A stretch of 64,000 bases of DNA, from contig JAIWNI010000072.1 of assembly GCA_025331435.1 (NCBI GenBank), forward strand, positions 1 to 64,000. The letters are read 5' to 3'. This document shows, piece by piece, positions 31,285 through 41,690 of this stretch (the stretch's first letter is position 1; each line of letters begins with the position of its first letter). Source of the stretch: Choanephora cucurbitarum. Lineage: Eukaryota; Mucoromycota; Mucoromycetes; Mucorales; Choanephoraceae. Position numbers and translations under genes: made by a program. A model generated the notes under the pieces. That model had not been told where the DNA came from. It saw only the letters and a list, made by a program, of their open reading frames with translations, and made no database searches.

Positions 31285-34200
31285 TTAAGCCTTGAATATA
31301 TTTAATGCTTGATTCTTTCTTGCATTAAATTTCTTCAAATGGTTGCCATTGACTGCTCTCTTAATCTTTTGACCTTGATGATTCATCAAGATATATGTAT
31401 TGTTGTGAAATTTGCCTAGGATTACATATACGTGGTCTTGGTAGTTTGCATCCAGCTTATTCTTCTTGATTGCTTTGGTCCTAATAACTTGATCACCAAT
31501 TTCTAATTTGGTCTTCGCTGCTTCTTTCCTTTCTTGACGAGCAAAATACGCTTCTTCATCACCCAGTCTCTTGTCCAACAATAAGTACAGTCTTTCTATA
31601 CCTAGTTTTCTACCAAGTGTTTGCAATGGATCGTTATCTGTTGACCTAGGCGGTACTCCATATAGGGCTTCGAAGGGTGATATACCAAATGTCTTGTGAA
31701 CTTTCGTTCGATAGGCGTACAATATGACCGGCAGGTATGTGTCCCAATTCTTAGGATTATTTTCCACCATTTTCCTGATACCTCGGACCAAGACCCCGTT
31801 CAAATGTTCTACTTTTCCGTTTGTTTGTGGATGATATGGTGCTGCGAACTGGTGAGTTGTGTTGACGAACTGGACGAATTTTTCTACTTCTTCGCTTGTA
31901 AAGTGGGTGCCGTTATCGGATAATAACTTTGCACTGGGACCAAAGTTACAGAAGATGTCTTCGTACAAGAACTTCACCGTAGTATCAGAATCGGCTCTTC
32001 TTACTGCCTTGGCGATAGGCCAACCGGTATAGTATTCCACTGCGGTAATGATATACTTGTTTTTTCTGTCACTGGTGGGAAATGGCCCCACATAATCTAT
32101 GGCAAACCTTTCAAATAGGTTCTTAATTGGAACGATCCCTTTTGATTCTAATTTGTTGGGCAAATAAGAATGAATTTGACATTCTTCGCAAGTCTTGACG
32201 TATTCTTTTACTGTCTGGTAAGCTTCCGGCCACCAATATTGGCTGTACAGACGTTGCCAGGTTGCTTCCTGACCAAAATGGCCATGTCCATCGTGCACTT
32301 CTTTCAATATCTTCTCCCTTTCTTCATAGGTGGGCACCTTCACGTATCTATCACCAACTTTGCGTAACAACGACTTTTCTTTTCCTAATCTAAACCTGGA
32401 GAGATTTCGATGTTTCTTGTCACCAGTATTTTCTCCATTTGCTTCTTTTTGTAATGCCTCATGTATTTGTGCTAAGTGAGTCTCATATCTTTCTTCTACT
32501 CTTTCAATCAACCAAGAATTGTATAGATGGTAGTCGGGTGATTCTTCATCTCCTTCTTCTAGTTTCATAGGCGGGTAACGTGACATAACGTCAGCAGCGA
32601 TGTTCCTCTTCCCAGGCAAGTGCTGTACTTGGTATTTGAATTCTTGTACTGCTACTATCCATCGTTGCAGACGGCTACCCGGATTTGATTTTGTAAACAA
32701 ATATTTTACTGCGGTGCTGTCTGTAAGGATAACCAGCTCTTTATCCAACACATATCTTCTCAACCTGGACAACGCAAACACCAATGATAGACACTCCTTT
32801 TCAACCGTAGGGTAATTGGATTCTGTAGGGGTCAACTTTCGTGAGAGGAAACAGACGGGTCTGTCTTCCATTATTTCTTGATCCCATTGCACCAGCACGG
32901 CTCCTATACCTAGATCACTAGCATCACAATATAACTTGTATTGTGCCTTAGGATTTGGATACTTCAATTGTGTTGCATTACCAATAGCATTCTTAACTTC
33001 TTCAAAGGCTTCCTGGTGTTTTCGTTCCCATACAAACTTTGCGGCTTTCTTTAGAAGATCGTTCAAGGGACTAATTATATCGCTGAAACAATTGATATGG
33101 CGTCGATAAAAACCTGCTAAGGCGGAGAAGGCTCTAATGTCTGTTTTGTTTCTGGGCACAGGGAAGGCTATGACTTTATCTATATTTGCTTGACACGGCG
33201 CGATTCCTTGACTGGATATAGAGAACCCAAGGACTTCGACCTCCTTGTTTGCAAATTGAGCTTTGGATGGTTTTACTGTCATATTCACTTCTGCTAATCT
33301 TTTTAACACCATAGCAATATGCTGTAAATGTTCGTCAAATGTCTTCGAGTATATAGTTATATCATCGATATACGTCGTAACGAATTGATCAATAAAGTCT
33401 TGCATCGCCAGATAAATGGCCCTAGAGAAGCAAGCAGGTCCATTCACAATCCCAAAAGGCATGACTTTGTAAGAATAACAACCCCACGGTGTAGTCATAG
33501 TCAGTTTGTGTATGCTGTCATCTTCAACTTGGATTTGGTTGAACCCTTTCAGAAGGTCTATTGTTGTGAAATATTTTGCACCTGCATATGACTCCATTAG
33601 GTGCGTTATAGATGGCAGAGGCCATGGATCCCTTTTCGTGATCGCATTCAATTCTTGGAACTGTACTACGAGTCTCCTTTCTTTCGTGTTCTTTTTTCCA
33701 ACATACATGACAGGGAAAGCCCATCCGAAAGAATTTTTGCCTTCCTTGTTTGGGAGATGCATTGTAGGGACAATTTGACCGGTCTTCAACATTTTGTCAA
33801 GTTCCATTTTCAAGTCTTCTAGCTCGGAGTGCGACATGTATTTATTCGGTTTCTTGAGTATTGGTTGGTGGTCTCCTGTTTCGATGTGCAATTTTACTAG
33901 ATGGGTTTGTTTAAGATCATTATAATCTATTCCAAATACCACTAGGTAGTCCTTGAGTATGTTCAATAATTGATGCTTCTGATTCTCGTCCAATTCAATA
34001 CATTCTCCTATTTTTGTCTCCAATACTTGTGTTTTCACTTCATCTGATGTGGGTTCAGTTGGATCCAATGGAACAATTGCCTGGTCATTATATCTTTCAT
34101 TAGCCATAGTGTAGTATGTTTCACCCTCATCTTTACAAGGAATAACAAGGTAACTTTCGTAATAGGAGTCATATGTATCGTCCTCAGTAGATCCGTCTTC

Positions 34201-36024
34201 ATCCGAAGTGTAGTCTTTTTCACTCTCAGAGGACGAAAGTTCTCCTTGATTCAACCTTTGCTTCCTGAGTATGTGTGTATCGAATGCAACTTCTAATGGG
34301 ACCAGTCCATTATCTGTTCTTATGGAGAAGTGAGATGTGGAATAATCAGCTGCGATACCTAACAGCTTCATGCAATCACTACCCAATAGCAGATCATACG
34401 GCGGGTTCTTGAAGACAACGAAAGACATTTTAACCAATACACCTTGGACTGATACTAGCAATTCCTTTACTTCACCAATCGGTCTGACTAAGTTGCCATC
34501 TGCCATACGACTTCCAGCAGTGGAATCACCATTCGTAATAGGTACATTAAGGTCCTCGGCGAGACTTCGACTCATAATAGAGCAGTGAGATCCCGCGTCA
34601 AGAATGGCATCAACTAGCATTTCGCCACCCACGATTGCTTCCACACGAGGAGCCCCGGTACCATTATTGATGTTATTAGCAAATTGACGAATAGTGTTGC
34701 CTCTTTCTACTCTATACACTTCAACAATTTCTTTATTTGAGATGCTTTTGGTTTTGGGAGATTTTCGAGTCTTCTTAGTCTTCCTCAATATAGCTGTTCT
34801 TACTCCTGGGATCTTCATCAGTTCATCTAAGGAACTTGTATACCTCTTGGAATGCAAGATCTCGTTGATGTCTATTCCTTGCACAAGGTCCTTGGAATCA
34901 TTGGTTTTGGGAGTTTTTACCATATCCGGAGTGTTTTTCCCTTGTGTTTCTGGAGTTACTTTGCCCGGTGTAACCTGTTTCTTCTTTAAGTGAGGTGGGA
35001 TGGTGTCATGAACCTTATTTCTCTTTCCACTTCGAGATACTCGTACATCCCTTTCAGAACTACTCTCGTGTTTTCTTTTCTCCACAGCATAGGTTTCAGT
35101 ATAGTTTGTAGAAGGTTCTTCTTTATTAGCTTTCATAACTAGGAAGGAACTTGAAGTGGGCCTTTTCTCATACTTTGGGCAATTCCAAAACAAATGCTCT
35201 CCTAACTGTCCTTGACAAAGTTTACAACTCTTCCTACAGTTATTGGCTACATGTCCTGACTCTTGGCAGTTGTAACAAGTATTTTTAGAGGGTACTTGAT
35301 TCCTTTCGACCAGAAGTGTGAGACGTTGAAGAGATTCAGTAAGATCCTCGACTTTCTTTTCTATATCCTTGTGTTTCTTTTCGGGATAGTTTTCTTGCTT
35401 CTTTGTGGCCTTGTCCTTCATGAACACATTGTCCTCCTTGAGTTGGACTTCTGCCGTGACACCTTTCACAACATGTTTAGTCAGCATTACTTCTTCGGCA
35501 TCATCGCACTCTCTAAGAGCTATCTTTTGTGCTTCGATCAAATCCTTTGGGACATGCTGTTTGACAATGATTTTTAAATAGTGAGGCTTCAACCCATCTA
35601 CATATGTATCTTTGAGAACCTTGGTGTTGATGGAACCCCAGCCTTCATTCTTGCTTCTCGCCTTGTCATAACTAGCTACCATTTGGTCAAATCTATTATT
35701 ATAGTCTTTGATAGATTCATTTTCCAGACGGCCTGCAGACAGTATCTTCCCCAAGAGTGTATTCATATTGACTTTAGGTGCTTGAAACCTTTCGGTTAAC
35801 TTGGTCTTAAACTGATTCCAATCAGAGAATTCGTGTTGGTAATACCAGCTTGAGATTAAGGTTGATGCAAGATAACCAGTGACTAAGCTCAGTTTTTGCT
35901 CATCGTCCATTTTGATGACATTCATATTAGCTTCAAATGTCTTTAACCACTGGGCAGGGTCCATTTTCTCGTTGAACTCTGGAATGCGAATCACACCAGC
36001 AGCTAGCATGTTCACTTGCGCCAT
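31285..36024 (-). CDS. Gag-Pol polyprotein of the LTR retrotransposon
   Basis: A single 1579-residue frame. Gag is at the N-terminus (IPEFNEKMDPAQWLKTFE, a retrotrans_gag-type pattern), followed by a zinc knuckle CYNCQESGHVANNC near residue 250. The aspartic protease has DAGS near residue 475. Reverse transcriptase shows YVGKKNTKERRLVVQFQELN, TTIDLLKGFNQIQV and the catalytic YIDD near residue 885. RNase H has YCDASDLGIGAVL and ILTDSTAVKYL. Integrase has the HHCC box (HDGHGHFGQ ... CEECQIH, about residues 1240-1280) and D,D-35-E (FAIDYVGPF, LLSDNGTHFT, NGKVEHLNG). RT-RH before integrase places it in Ty3/gypsy (Metaviridae-type). No chromodomain is evident at the C-terminus. No stops or frameshifts are present, consistent with recent activity. 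Confidence 0.95.
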   Translation of the reverse strand: MAQVNMLAAGVIRIPEFNEKMDPAQWLKTFEANMNVIKMDDEQKLSLVTGYLASTLISSWYYQHEFSDWNQFKTKLTERFQAPKVNMNTLLGKILSAGRLENESIKDYNNRFDQMVASYDKARSKNEGWGSINTKVLKDTYVDGLKPHYLKIIVKQHVPKDLIEAQKIALRECDDAEEVMLTKHVVKGVTAEVQLKEDNVFMKDKATKKQENYPEKKHKDIEKKVEDLTESLQRLTLLVERNQVPSKNTCYNCQESGHVANNCRKSCKLCQGQLGEHLFWNCPKYEKRPTSSSFLVMKANKEEPSTNYTETYAVEKRKHESSSERDVRVSRSGKRNKVHDTIPPHLKKKQVTPGKVTPETQGKNTPDMVKTPKTNDSKDLVQGIDINEILHSKRYTSSLDELMKIPGVRTAILRKTKKTRKSPKTKSISNKEIVEVYRVERGNTIRQFANNINNGTGAPRVEAIVGGEMLVDAILDAGSHCSIMSRSLAEDLNVPITNGDSTAGSRMADGNLVRPIGEVKELLVSVQGVLVKMSFVVFKNPPYDLLLGSDCMKLLGIAADYSTSHFSIRTDNGLVPLEVAFDTHILRKQRLNQGELSSSESEKDYTSDEDGSTEDDTYDSYYESYLVIPCKDEGETYYTMANERYNDQAIVPLDPTEPTSDEVKTQVLETKIGECIELDENQKHQLLNILKDYLVVFGIDYNDLKQTHLVKLHIETGDHQPILKKPNKYMSHSELEDLKMELDKMLKTGQIVPTMHLPNKEGKNSFGWAFPVMYVGKKNTKERRLVVQFQELNAITKRDPWPLPSITHLMESYAGAKYFTTIDLLKGFNQIQVEDDSIHKLTMTTPWGCYSYKVMPFGIVNGPACFSRAIYLAMQDFIDQFVTTYIDDITIYSKTFDEHLQHIAMVLKRLAEVNMTVKPSKAQFANKEVEVLGFSISSQGIAPCQANIDKVIAFPVPRNKTDIRAFSALAGFYRRHINCFSDIISPLNDLLKKAAKFVWERKHQEAFEEVKNAIGNATQLKYPNPKAQYKLYCDASDLGIGAVLVQWDQEIMEDRPVCFLSRKLTPTESNYPTVEKECLSLVFALSRLRRYVLDKELVILTDSTAVKYLFTKSNPGSRLQRWIVAVQEFKYQVQHLPGKRNIAADVMSRYPPMKLEEGDEESPDYHLYNSWLIERVEERYETHLAQIHEALQKEANGENTGDKKHRNLSRFRLGKEKSLLRKVGDRYVKVPTYEEREKILKEVHDGHGHFGQEATWQRLYSQYWWPEAYQTVKEYVKTCEECQIHSYLPNKLESKGIVPIKNLFERFAIDYVGPFPTSDRKNKYIITAVEYYTGWPIAKAVRRADSDTTVKFLYEDIFCNFGPSAKLLSDNGTHFTSEEVEKFVQFVNTTHQFAAPYHPQTNGKVEHLNGVLVRGIRKMVENNPKNWDTYLPVILYAYRTKVHKTFGISPFEALYGVPPRSTDNDPLQTLGRKLGIERLYLLLDKRLGDEEAYFARQERKEAAKTKLEIGDQVIRTKAIKKNKLDANYQDHVYVILGKFHNNTYILMNHQGQKIKRAVNGNHLKKFNARKNQALNIFKA

Positions 36025-36069
36025 GTTACTTTCTTTACTTGATGATGTTCTCTTATTTAGAAAAACTAT

Positions 36070-36395
36070 TGAAATATTGGGATTTGTTTCGGATTGGATT
36101 TGGAGATAGAATTTAACTAGTCTGTAATATATTTAAGATAATATATATAGTAAAAAGCTTTATTGGATAAGTATATGATATGATATTGATATTGTAAAAA
36201 ATGGCTTACTTTTTCTAATTCTCGAGTTATGTTTGAGACAAAATCCGAAGAAAGAACAAAGTAATAAAATAAAGGATAAATATATAAAGGATTGTACTAT
36301 AGGTGTAACAGATACACAAGAAGACAGAGAAGTAACCAGAAAAGAAAAGGGCAAATCGATGATTCCCTAAATACACACCATTTTACCACCTTTCA
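36070..36395 (-). repeat. 5' LTR of the Ty3/gypsy-type element
   Basis: Copy of 30947-31272 at a constant offset of 5123 bases with no difference noticed. It should carry the element promoter reading to the left. Confidence 0.93.
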
Positions 36396-36530
36396 CTATC
36401 ATAGCCTAAATAAGGAAAGGGGTGTCTGAAGGGAGTGGACATTGGAGTGGACGTAGTGTTCCACTATTCTTTCTTGAATACTACTCTAATAAACCTTTTG
36501 TCATCCATCTAAAACCACTCAAATTTCAAA

Positions 36531-37599
36531 TGCCCAATGTTACAAACATTACTAAGCGTGGTCTTTACAACGAGCGCAAAACGAAAAATATTGGGGAGTT
36601 TTCTATCTCCATCGCGCCGGTTATTCTCAGCGTGAGATAGCTGGGCTGGTTGAGCTACCCCTTTCAACTGTCAACAGTATCATCGCTCGCATCAACAAGA
36701 CAGACTCAATTCAGCCTCAACCTTCTTCTGGAGTACCCAAGAAAGTTGATGAAAGAGATATGAGACACATACGGTCCATTGTGACCAAGAATTCTTTCTT
36801 GAGCTTCGATGCTATCAGGCACGAATTAGAGAAATCTGGGGTGAATGTCTGTAGGGCGACAGTCATTGAATATCTTCGTGCTATGGGTTTCGATTCTTAC
36901 TACGTCAAGAAGAAGTCTGCATTAACACCAAAGCACAAGCAAAAACGCTTGGAATGGGGCGAGAAATATGTCAATTGGTCCATTGATCAATGGGCCAGCG
37001 TCATTTGGTCGGATGAGTCTCGCTATGAGATAGAAGGGCATTGAGGTAATCTCAGAGTCATTCGACAGCAAGGCCAGGCTTATAAAGAGGAGCTCACAGT
37101 TCCTACCACGAAGTTTGGTAAAGGAAATGTAATGCTCCGGGGTTGTTTTTAGAGAGATGGAGCGGGGCCTCTTGTGTTCGCGGAAGGCTCAGTAGACTCT
37201 GAGCGATACATCCAAATTTTGGCTGATCACTTTCGGCCATGGCTTTTAGATCTTCAAGTCAAGGAAGAATGGACGTTCATCTTCCAAGATGATAACGCTA
37301 CATGCCACACTGCTGGCTCTATCCGTACTTAGAAGACATGACATATAATAAGTGGGTGTGTGTTCTAGCCTACAAAAAGTCCAGACTTAAATCCCATTGA
37401 ACATTTGTGGTGGGCTCTTGAGTTAAGGATCAAGAGTAGACGGCATACGGTTCAAAATGCTGCTCAATTGAAGGAGCATTTATTAGAAGCATGGAACGAG
37501 ATCAGCCGTGATCTTTTCATACGTCTTGTTGACAGTATGAAGAATAGATGCCAGGCTGTTATTGATGCCTTTTACAACTCATCACCACCTCCAAGTTGA
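36531..37599 (+). pseudogene. Tc1-type transposase with one frameshift and in-frame stops
   Basis: From MPNVTNITKRGLY at 36531 the frame shifts once near 36610. It then reads a helix-turn-helix (AGYSQREIAGLVELPLSTVN), a second HTH region (FLSFDAIRHELEKSGVNVCRATV), and a DDE catalytic core with the acids in VIWSDESRYEI, FQDDNATCHTA and SPDLNPIEHLWW (DD34E type). Five in-frame stops follow (37042 TGA, about 37150 TAG, and three between 37330 and 37371). Each stands where a tryptophan is expected or plausible. The family moves by cut and paste into TA sites. The reading frame otherwise remains intact to PPPS at 37599, suggesting decay by point mutation rather than by deletion. Confidence 0.9.
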
Positions 37600-38232
37600 T
37601 TTCCTATGAATCGAAAAAAAAAAGTTTTTGTTTTTTCTCTAAGTCTTTGGGCCATCACCTTCTCATCCATTTTCAACTTTTTTTTTTGCATTTTCTTCTT
37701 CTAAGTCCTTAGATATGTTCCATTTCTGTGTGCTTTTCTTAGACTGTTCTTCGTCTATTTCCAATATATATTCATTTTAGAACAAATGCTTAAAAGATGC
37801 CTTAAAAATGTTTTTATTCGAACTTTTCGAAAGTGGCAAATTAAACTTCTCGTCTTGAAAATGCAGATTTAGTTAAGCGCCTCTATTTATGAAATCCACA
37901 TACATGGAATAATTATGTTCCAAGCACTGAAAAGGTTGAAATATATTAAGAGGAATACTTATGGATTTTTTTTTACAAAGTTCAAATGATCTTAAAATTT
38001 CAAATTGGGAATATAGAAAGAAAAGTCAACTTTTTCAAAAGGCACATAGAACGAAGAACAGTCTAAGAAAAGCACACAGAAATGGAACATATCTAAGGAC
38101 TTAGAAGAAGAAAATGCAAAAAAAAAAGTTGAAAATGGATGAGAAGGTGATGGCCCAAAGACTTAGAGAAAAAACAAAAACTTTTTTTTTCGATTCATAG
38201 GAAATCAACTTGGAGGTGGTGATGAGTTGTAA
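37570..38232. repeat. Large inverted repeat including the 3' end of the Tc1 transposase gene
   Basis: Left arm 37570-37757 and right arm about 38049-38232 are near-perfect reverse complements, differing mainly in homopolymer length. The spacer is about 290 bp. The left arm contains the last nine codons and stop of the transposase; the right arm carries the same coding end in reverse. This could be a long terminal repeat of the Tc1 element or the junction of two head-to-head copies. Confidence 0.9.
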
Positions 38233-38424
38233 AAAAAAGCCAAATTTCTTTCTTTGCCTGGTACATTTGAAAAAATGCTCAAAATCTTTTTTTTAAGGAA
38301 ACAAGTCCGGTTTTGTTTAAAGTCCTTTAGATGTCAGAAGAGGGAAAGAAAAGACCGGATATATAGAATTAAAAAAGTAAAGGAAAGCGGGGGAAAATAT
38401 TAGTTATTTAAACGTAGCGTTGGT

Positions 38425-41400
38425 TGTAGAGGAAATTAAGGTGTCTGGTGACAGTATTTAAGGCAGTGGTGGTAGAGAAGGTCTTGTCTTGAAAGACGGA
38501 ATGCCAGTGCGTCTACCATATACCCAATAAAGTACAGGCAAAGATCTGTTCTTGCGAGAGAGAGAAGAGCGGAAGAGAGGGGTCGCGGATGCGGGTTACA
38601 GGAAAAAAGCGGTAAATACACAGAAGGAGACGAGGGATATCAGAGGGAACAAAGCGGATGAATGGATGGATATAGGTAGTGAGGATTGTCATCCAAACCG
38701 AAGCCTTAGCCGGGCAGAGGAAAAGGAAATGATCGATAGTTTCTTCAGAGGTAGAACAAACATGACAGAGGGGAGAAGGAAAAGAAGACGGGATTAGTTG
38801 GTGAAGTAAGGAACGACAGGGAATTTTTTTATGGAGCAGACGGTACCACACCGTTCTTGCTTGTAAGGGGATAGCGAGAGACCAGTAGGTTTTCCAATTA
38901 GACGGTGAGAGTACCGTAGGTGGGAAGATATTGCGAGATCGAGTGAGGAATTTGTAAGAGCGGGAGAAGAAAGGGGATGACGAAACGTAGGTGGAAGGTT
39001 TGTAAAGCTGGTAATAAAAGGAGGTCAGCGTTTGTGCAATACGAGGAGCTGGCATGCGATTGTGTTGAAGGAACGGAAGAAGAGAGATCATGCCTGTTCT
39101 GACAGATCGGATTGCCTGGCGAGTGAATGTAGGATATGTAGAATGGGTGAAGGAGGGTTGGCGAAATTCAAGTTGGAGGGTGAGTGTGTCGAAGTAAAAG
39201 AGGTCATAGCAGAATAAGGGTTGTAGGTTGGGCGTGTGAAACGGTGTAGCTGTTGAAGTGGTGTGGTGAGAAGAGGTAGTGGGTGAGGAAGGGGAGATGA
39301 CTGCTGCTAGAGGGAGGGAAAGGCAAGTGATAGGATCGATATAGGCAGGTATCAAAAGATTTCGGGATGGCATCGATTACCTGAACGAGTGAAGAAAGCA
39401 TATGAATAGGGGGAGTAATTGATGGAAGGGCGGTGAGGAAAGTGTTGGGGTTGACGGCTAGAGGGAAAGAGAAGAAAATATTGGGCGGAGGGAAAAGTGG
39501 GAGAATGGTAGAACCAGTCAAAGGTGTGCCGTAGAAGATAGGCAACTGAGAGGGGAGAGGAAGGGGGAGTCGACTGGAGAAGGGTAGATGCCCAACGTCA
39601 TTGGAGAGCTTGTTGTTGTGAGATTAAATTCAGGACTTGAAGTCCGCCCTGTTTTCGGGGGAGTTGAAGGGTAGTTAAGGAAAGAGGAGGAAAGATATGA
39701 TGGTTAATGAAGCGAAAGCCAATACTTAAAAGGCGGTGTAGTTGTTCGTGTGTGAATGTGGCGAGGCGGAGAACATATCAAAGTTTGGAAAAAATGAGTG
39801 TATTGAGGACCGTTGCTCTGCCACGGACAGAGAGGCTGCGTTGAGAGTGGATTTGACAAGCGGAAGTGATGGTGGTCTCGAGTTTTTCATATGCTACCGA
39901 ACGTTGTTTTAAGCTGGAAATTATTGGAAAGCCGAGGTAGATGGAGGGATTAGGAGAATGTCGGTCATGCCAAGAAAAAATGTTGTGTCGGGCGAGTAGA
40001 TATTGCCAATGAGGCTGAGGTCGACCGGAGAGAGAGATAGCTTCAGTTTTGTGAAGGTTTAGATGTGCGTTGGATGCATAACTGTAGGTACGGATGGCGG
40101 ACAAAAGGTGGTCCAGATCACAGTGATTGCGAAGGAACACTAGTGTATCGTCGGCATAGGCTAAAATTTTGATGGCTGAAGAAGGAGGGAAGGATGATGT
40201 AGGGGGTGGAGATGAAGAAGAGAAGGTAGATATAGGAGGTGGAGGTGAAGAAGAGAAGGTAGATGTAGGAAGTGAAATGAACAGATTGTGATGGACGAGA
40301 TAATGGTTTCAAGGTCATCTTGGAGCTGTTGGTGGGGTGGAGCTTCTTTCATCAGGTCAAAGCCTATAAAAGAAGGATTCTGGTGGACTAATCGGAGAAA
40401 GGGATCAAAAGCGATGTTGAAAAGGAGGGGACTCAAAGGATCACCCTGTCGAAGTCCTCTGTGTTGGGTAATAGGAGAAGCTGTGAGATGGCCGTTTATA
40501 TTGTTAGTTATTTGAGTAGAGAAGAAAAGGGAGTGAATGCAATCAATCATTTGCGAAGGGATACCAAATCTGGCCATAATAGTAGAGAGGTAACTTGAGT
40601 GAATGCGATCATATGCTTTCTCTTGGTCTAGCAAGAGGGCAATAGTAGATGACCGAGTGTGAGTGGCTATCAACTGTGTAAGATGAACAGATAATCTATG
40701 GTCGGCTATAAATCTATTTGGCATAAAGCCTAGTTGATGTGAGCTAATGGTAGCATTCATATGAGTCATGAGTCTTTGGTTTAGTAAGCGAGTGAAAGTT
40801 TTGGTATCCGTGTTAATTAGCGAGATAGGTCTCCAATTGCGTAGGTCCGAGAGATCGCCTTTTTTTGGGAGAAGGCACATACAAGTTTGTTGCCAACTGA
40901 GTGGGAAAATACTATGAAGGAGGGCGTCGTTATATATCCGAACTGCCAGTTTACTTGTAGCTGGATGATGAAGGAGTAAGGAGAGAATTTCATACGGTAG
41001 TCCATCGATACCTGAACTGCTATGTTTCGGTGATCGACGAGCCCCAGTTTGTGGTTCGGTTAATGTGAAGGGTAATAAGAGGTCTTTTTGTTGAATTGGG
41101 GTGAGTTGTTGAGTGGAGGGGACGGTTGCGGCGAGGGTAGAGATAGAAGAATGATTGACAGGTGAAGGAGTGTATAGAGTCTCGTAGAAAGCTGTAGCAG
41201 CAGATTGCATATCCTGTTTGGATGTGCAAAGCTGATGGGTTTGGAGGTGGTTGAGAATGGGTATATTATGTTTGATGGTACGGGAGGTAATTGAAGATTT
41301 GAGATATCCGGTAGAAGTCTCACCATTCTCTCTCCAGTGTTTACCGGCTCTGAGAGCCAATGTTTCCACCCGGTCCTGTTATATGGCGCTTATTTGTTTT

Positions 41401-41690
41401 TCGACGGTCTCTAGTCTCAAAGGAAGAATGGAAGTTAGTTTATATTCACGCAGTAGTTTGTTACGTTTTCGTTGTAAACGGGATAATAATCGTTGATGAG
41501 CAGCGGCTTTGCGTCGACCCACTTGACGTGCTATTGTCTTAGTAAGCTCCTTAATATGATCCCATTGCTCCTGAGGAGTTGCCGAGTCTGAGGTGGCGTG
41601 GATTGATGAGTGGAACTGATCAAGTTTAGTAATGAGTGTTTTTTGAGATATGTATTCTGAGCGAGGCTGGGGTGCGCCCGTCACAGACCA
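38425..41690 (-). pseudogene. LINE reverse transcriptase with zinc-binding C-terminus
   Basis: Clearest in frame 41369-40161: SGIDGLPYEIL, LLPKKGDLSDLRNWRPISL, LGFMPNRFIADHR, LLLDQEKAYDRIH and GLRQGDPLSPLLFN are RT motifs of the non-LTR class. A frameshift near 40280 leads to another frame holding the catalytic KILAYADDTLVFL (about 40135-40165), followed by a thumb-type region to about 39778. Further shifts lead to a C-terminal zinc-binding motif (PLCHVCSTSEETIDHFLFLC, frame 39373-38513). Upstream, a coiled basic segment joins it to the endonuclease. Just before YADD lies a Ser/Pro-rich stretch encoded by 33-bp repeats. Confidence 0.85.
40185..40288 (-). repeat. 33-36 bp minisatellite inside the LINE RT
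   Basis: Three units of the form gaagaagagaaggtagatat(a/g)ggaggtgga (plus strand; unit lengths 36, 33, 33). They stay in phase with the YADD frame and encode repeated S-T-F-S-S-S-P-P-P on the minus strand. Confidence 0.8.

Larger units (their letters stand above)
30947..36395 (-). mobile_element. Ty3/gypsy-type LTR retrotransposon, intact and young
   Basis: Two identical-looking 326-bp LTRs flank one uninterrupted gag-pol frame (36024-31285). CTAT flanks both outer edges (30943-30946 and 36396-36399), a 4-bp duplication, or 5 bp (ACTAT) if the LTR's last base is counted. The insertion is inside the right terminus of the 30178-36465 element. No plausible tRNA-complementary primer site starting TGG follows the 5' LTR; the sequence there reads atagtttttctaaat on the minus strand. 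Confidence 0.93.
30178..36465. mobile_element. Non-autonomous DNA transposon with long inverted termini, split by an LTR retrotransposon
   Basis: The left terminus (about 30178-30320) starts gtggaacactacgtccactc and reappears in reverse at the right, distributed over 30905-30946 and 36396-36465 because the LTR element is inserted in it. Joining those two pieces gives a terminal repeat of about 100-140 bp. The motif GTCCACTCC recurs several times in each terminus. The 0.6 kb interior (30321-30904) has no frame, so the element depends on a transposase from elsewhere. No clear target duplication is seen outside the ends. Without the insertion it would be about 0.84 kb. Confidence 0.75.
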
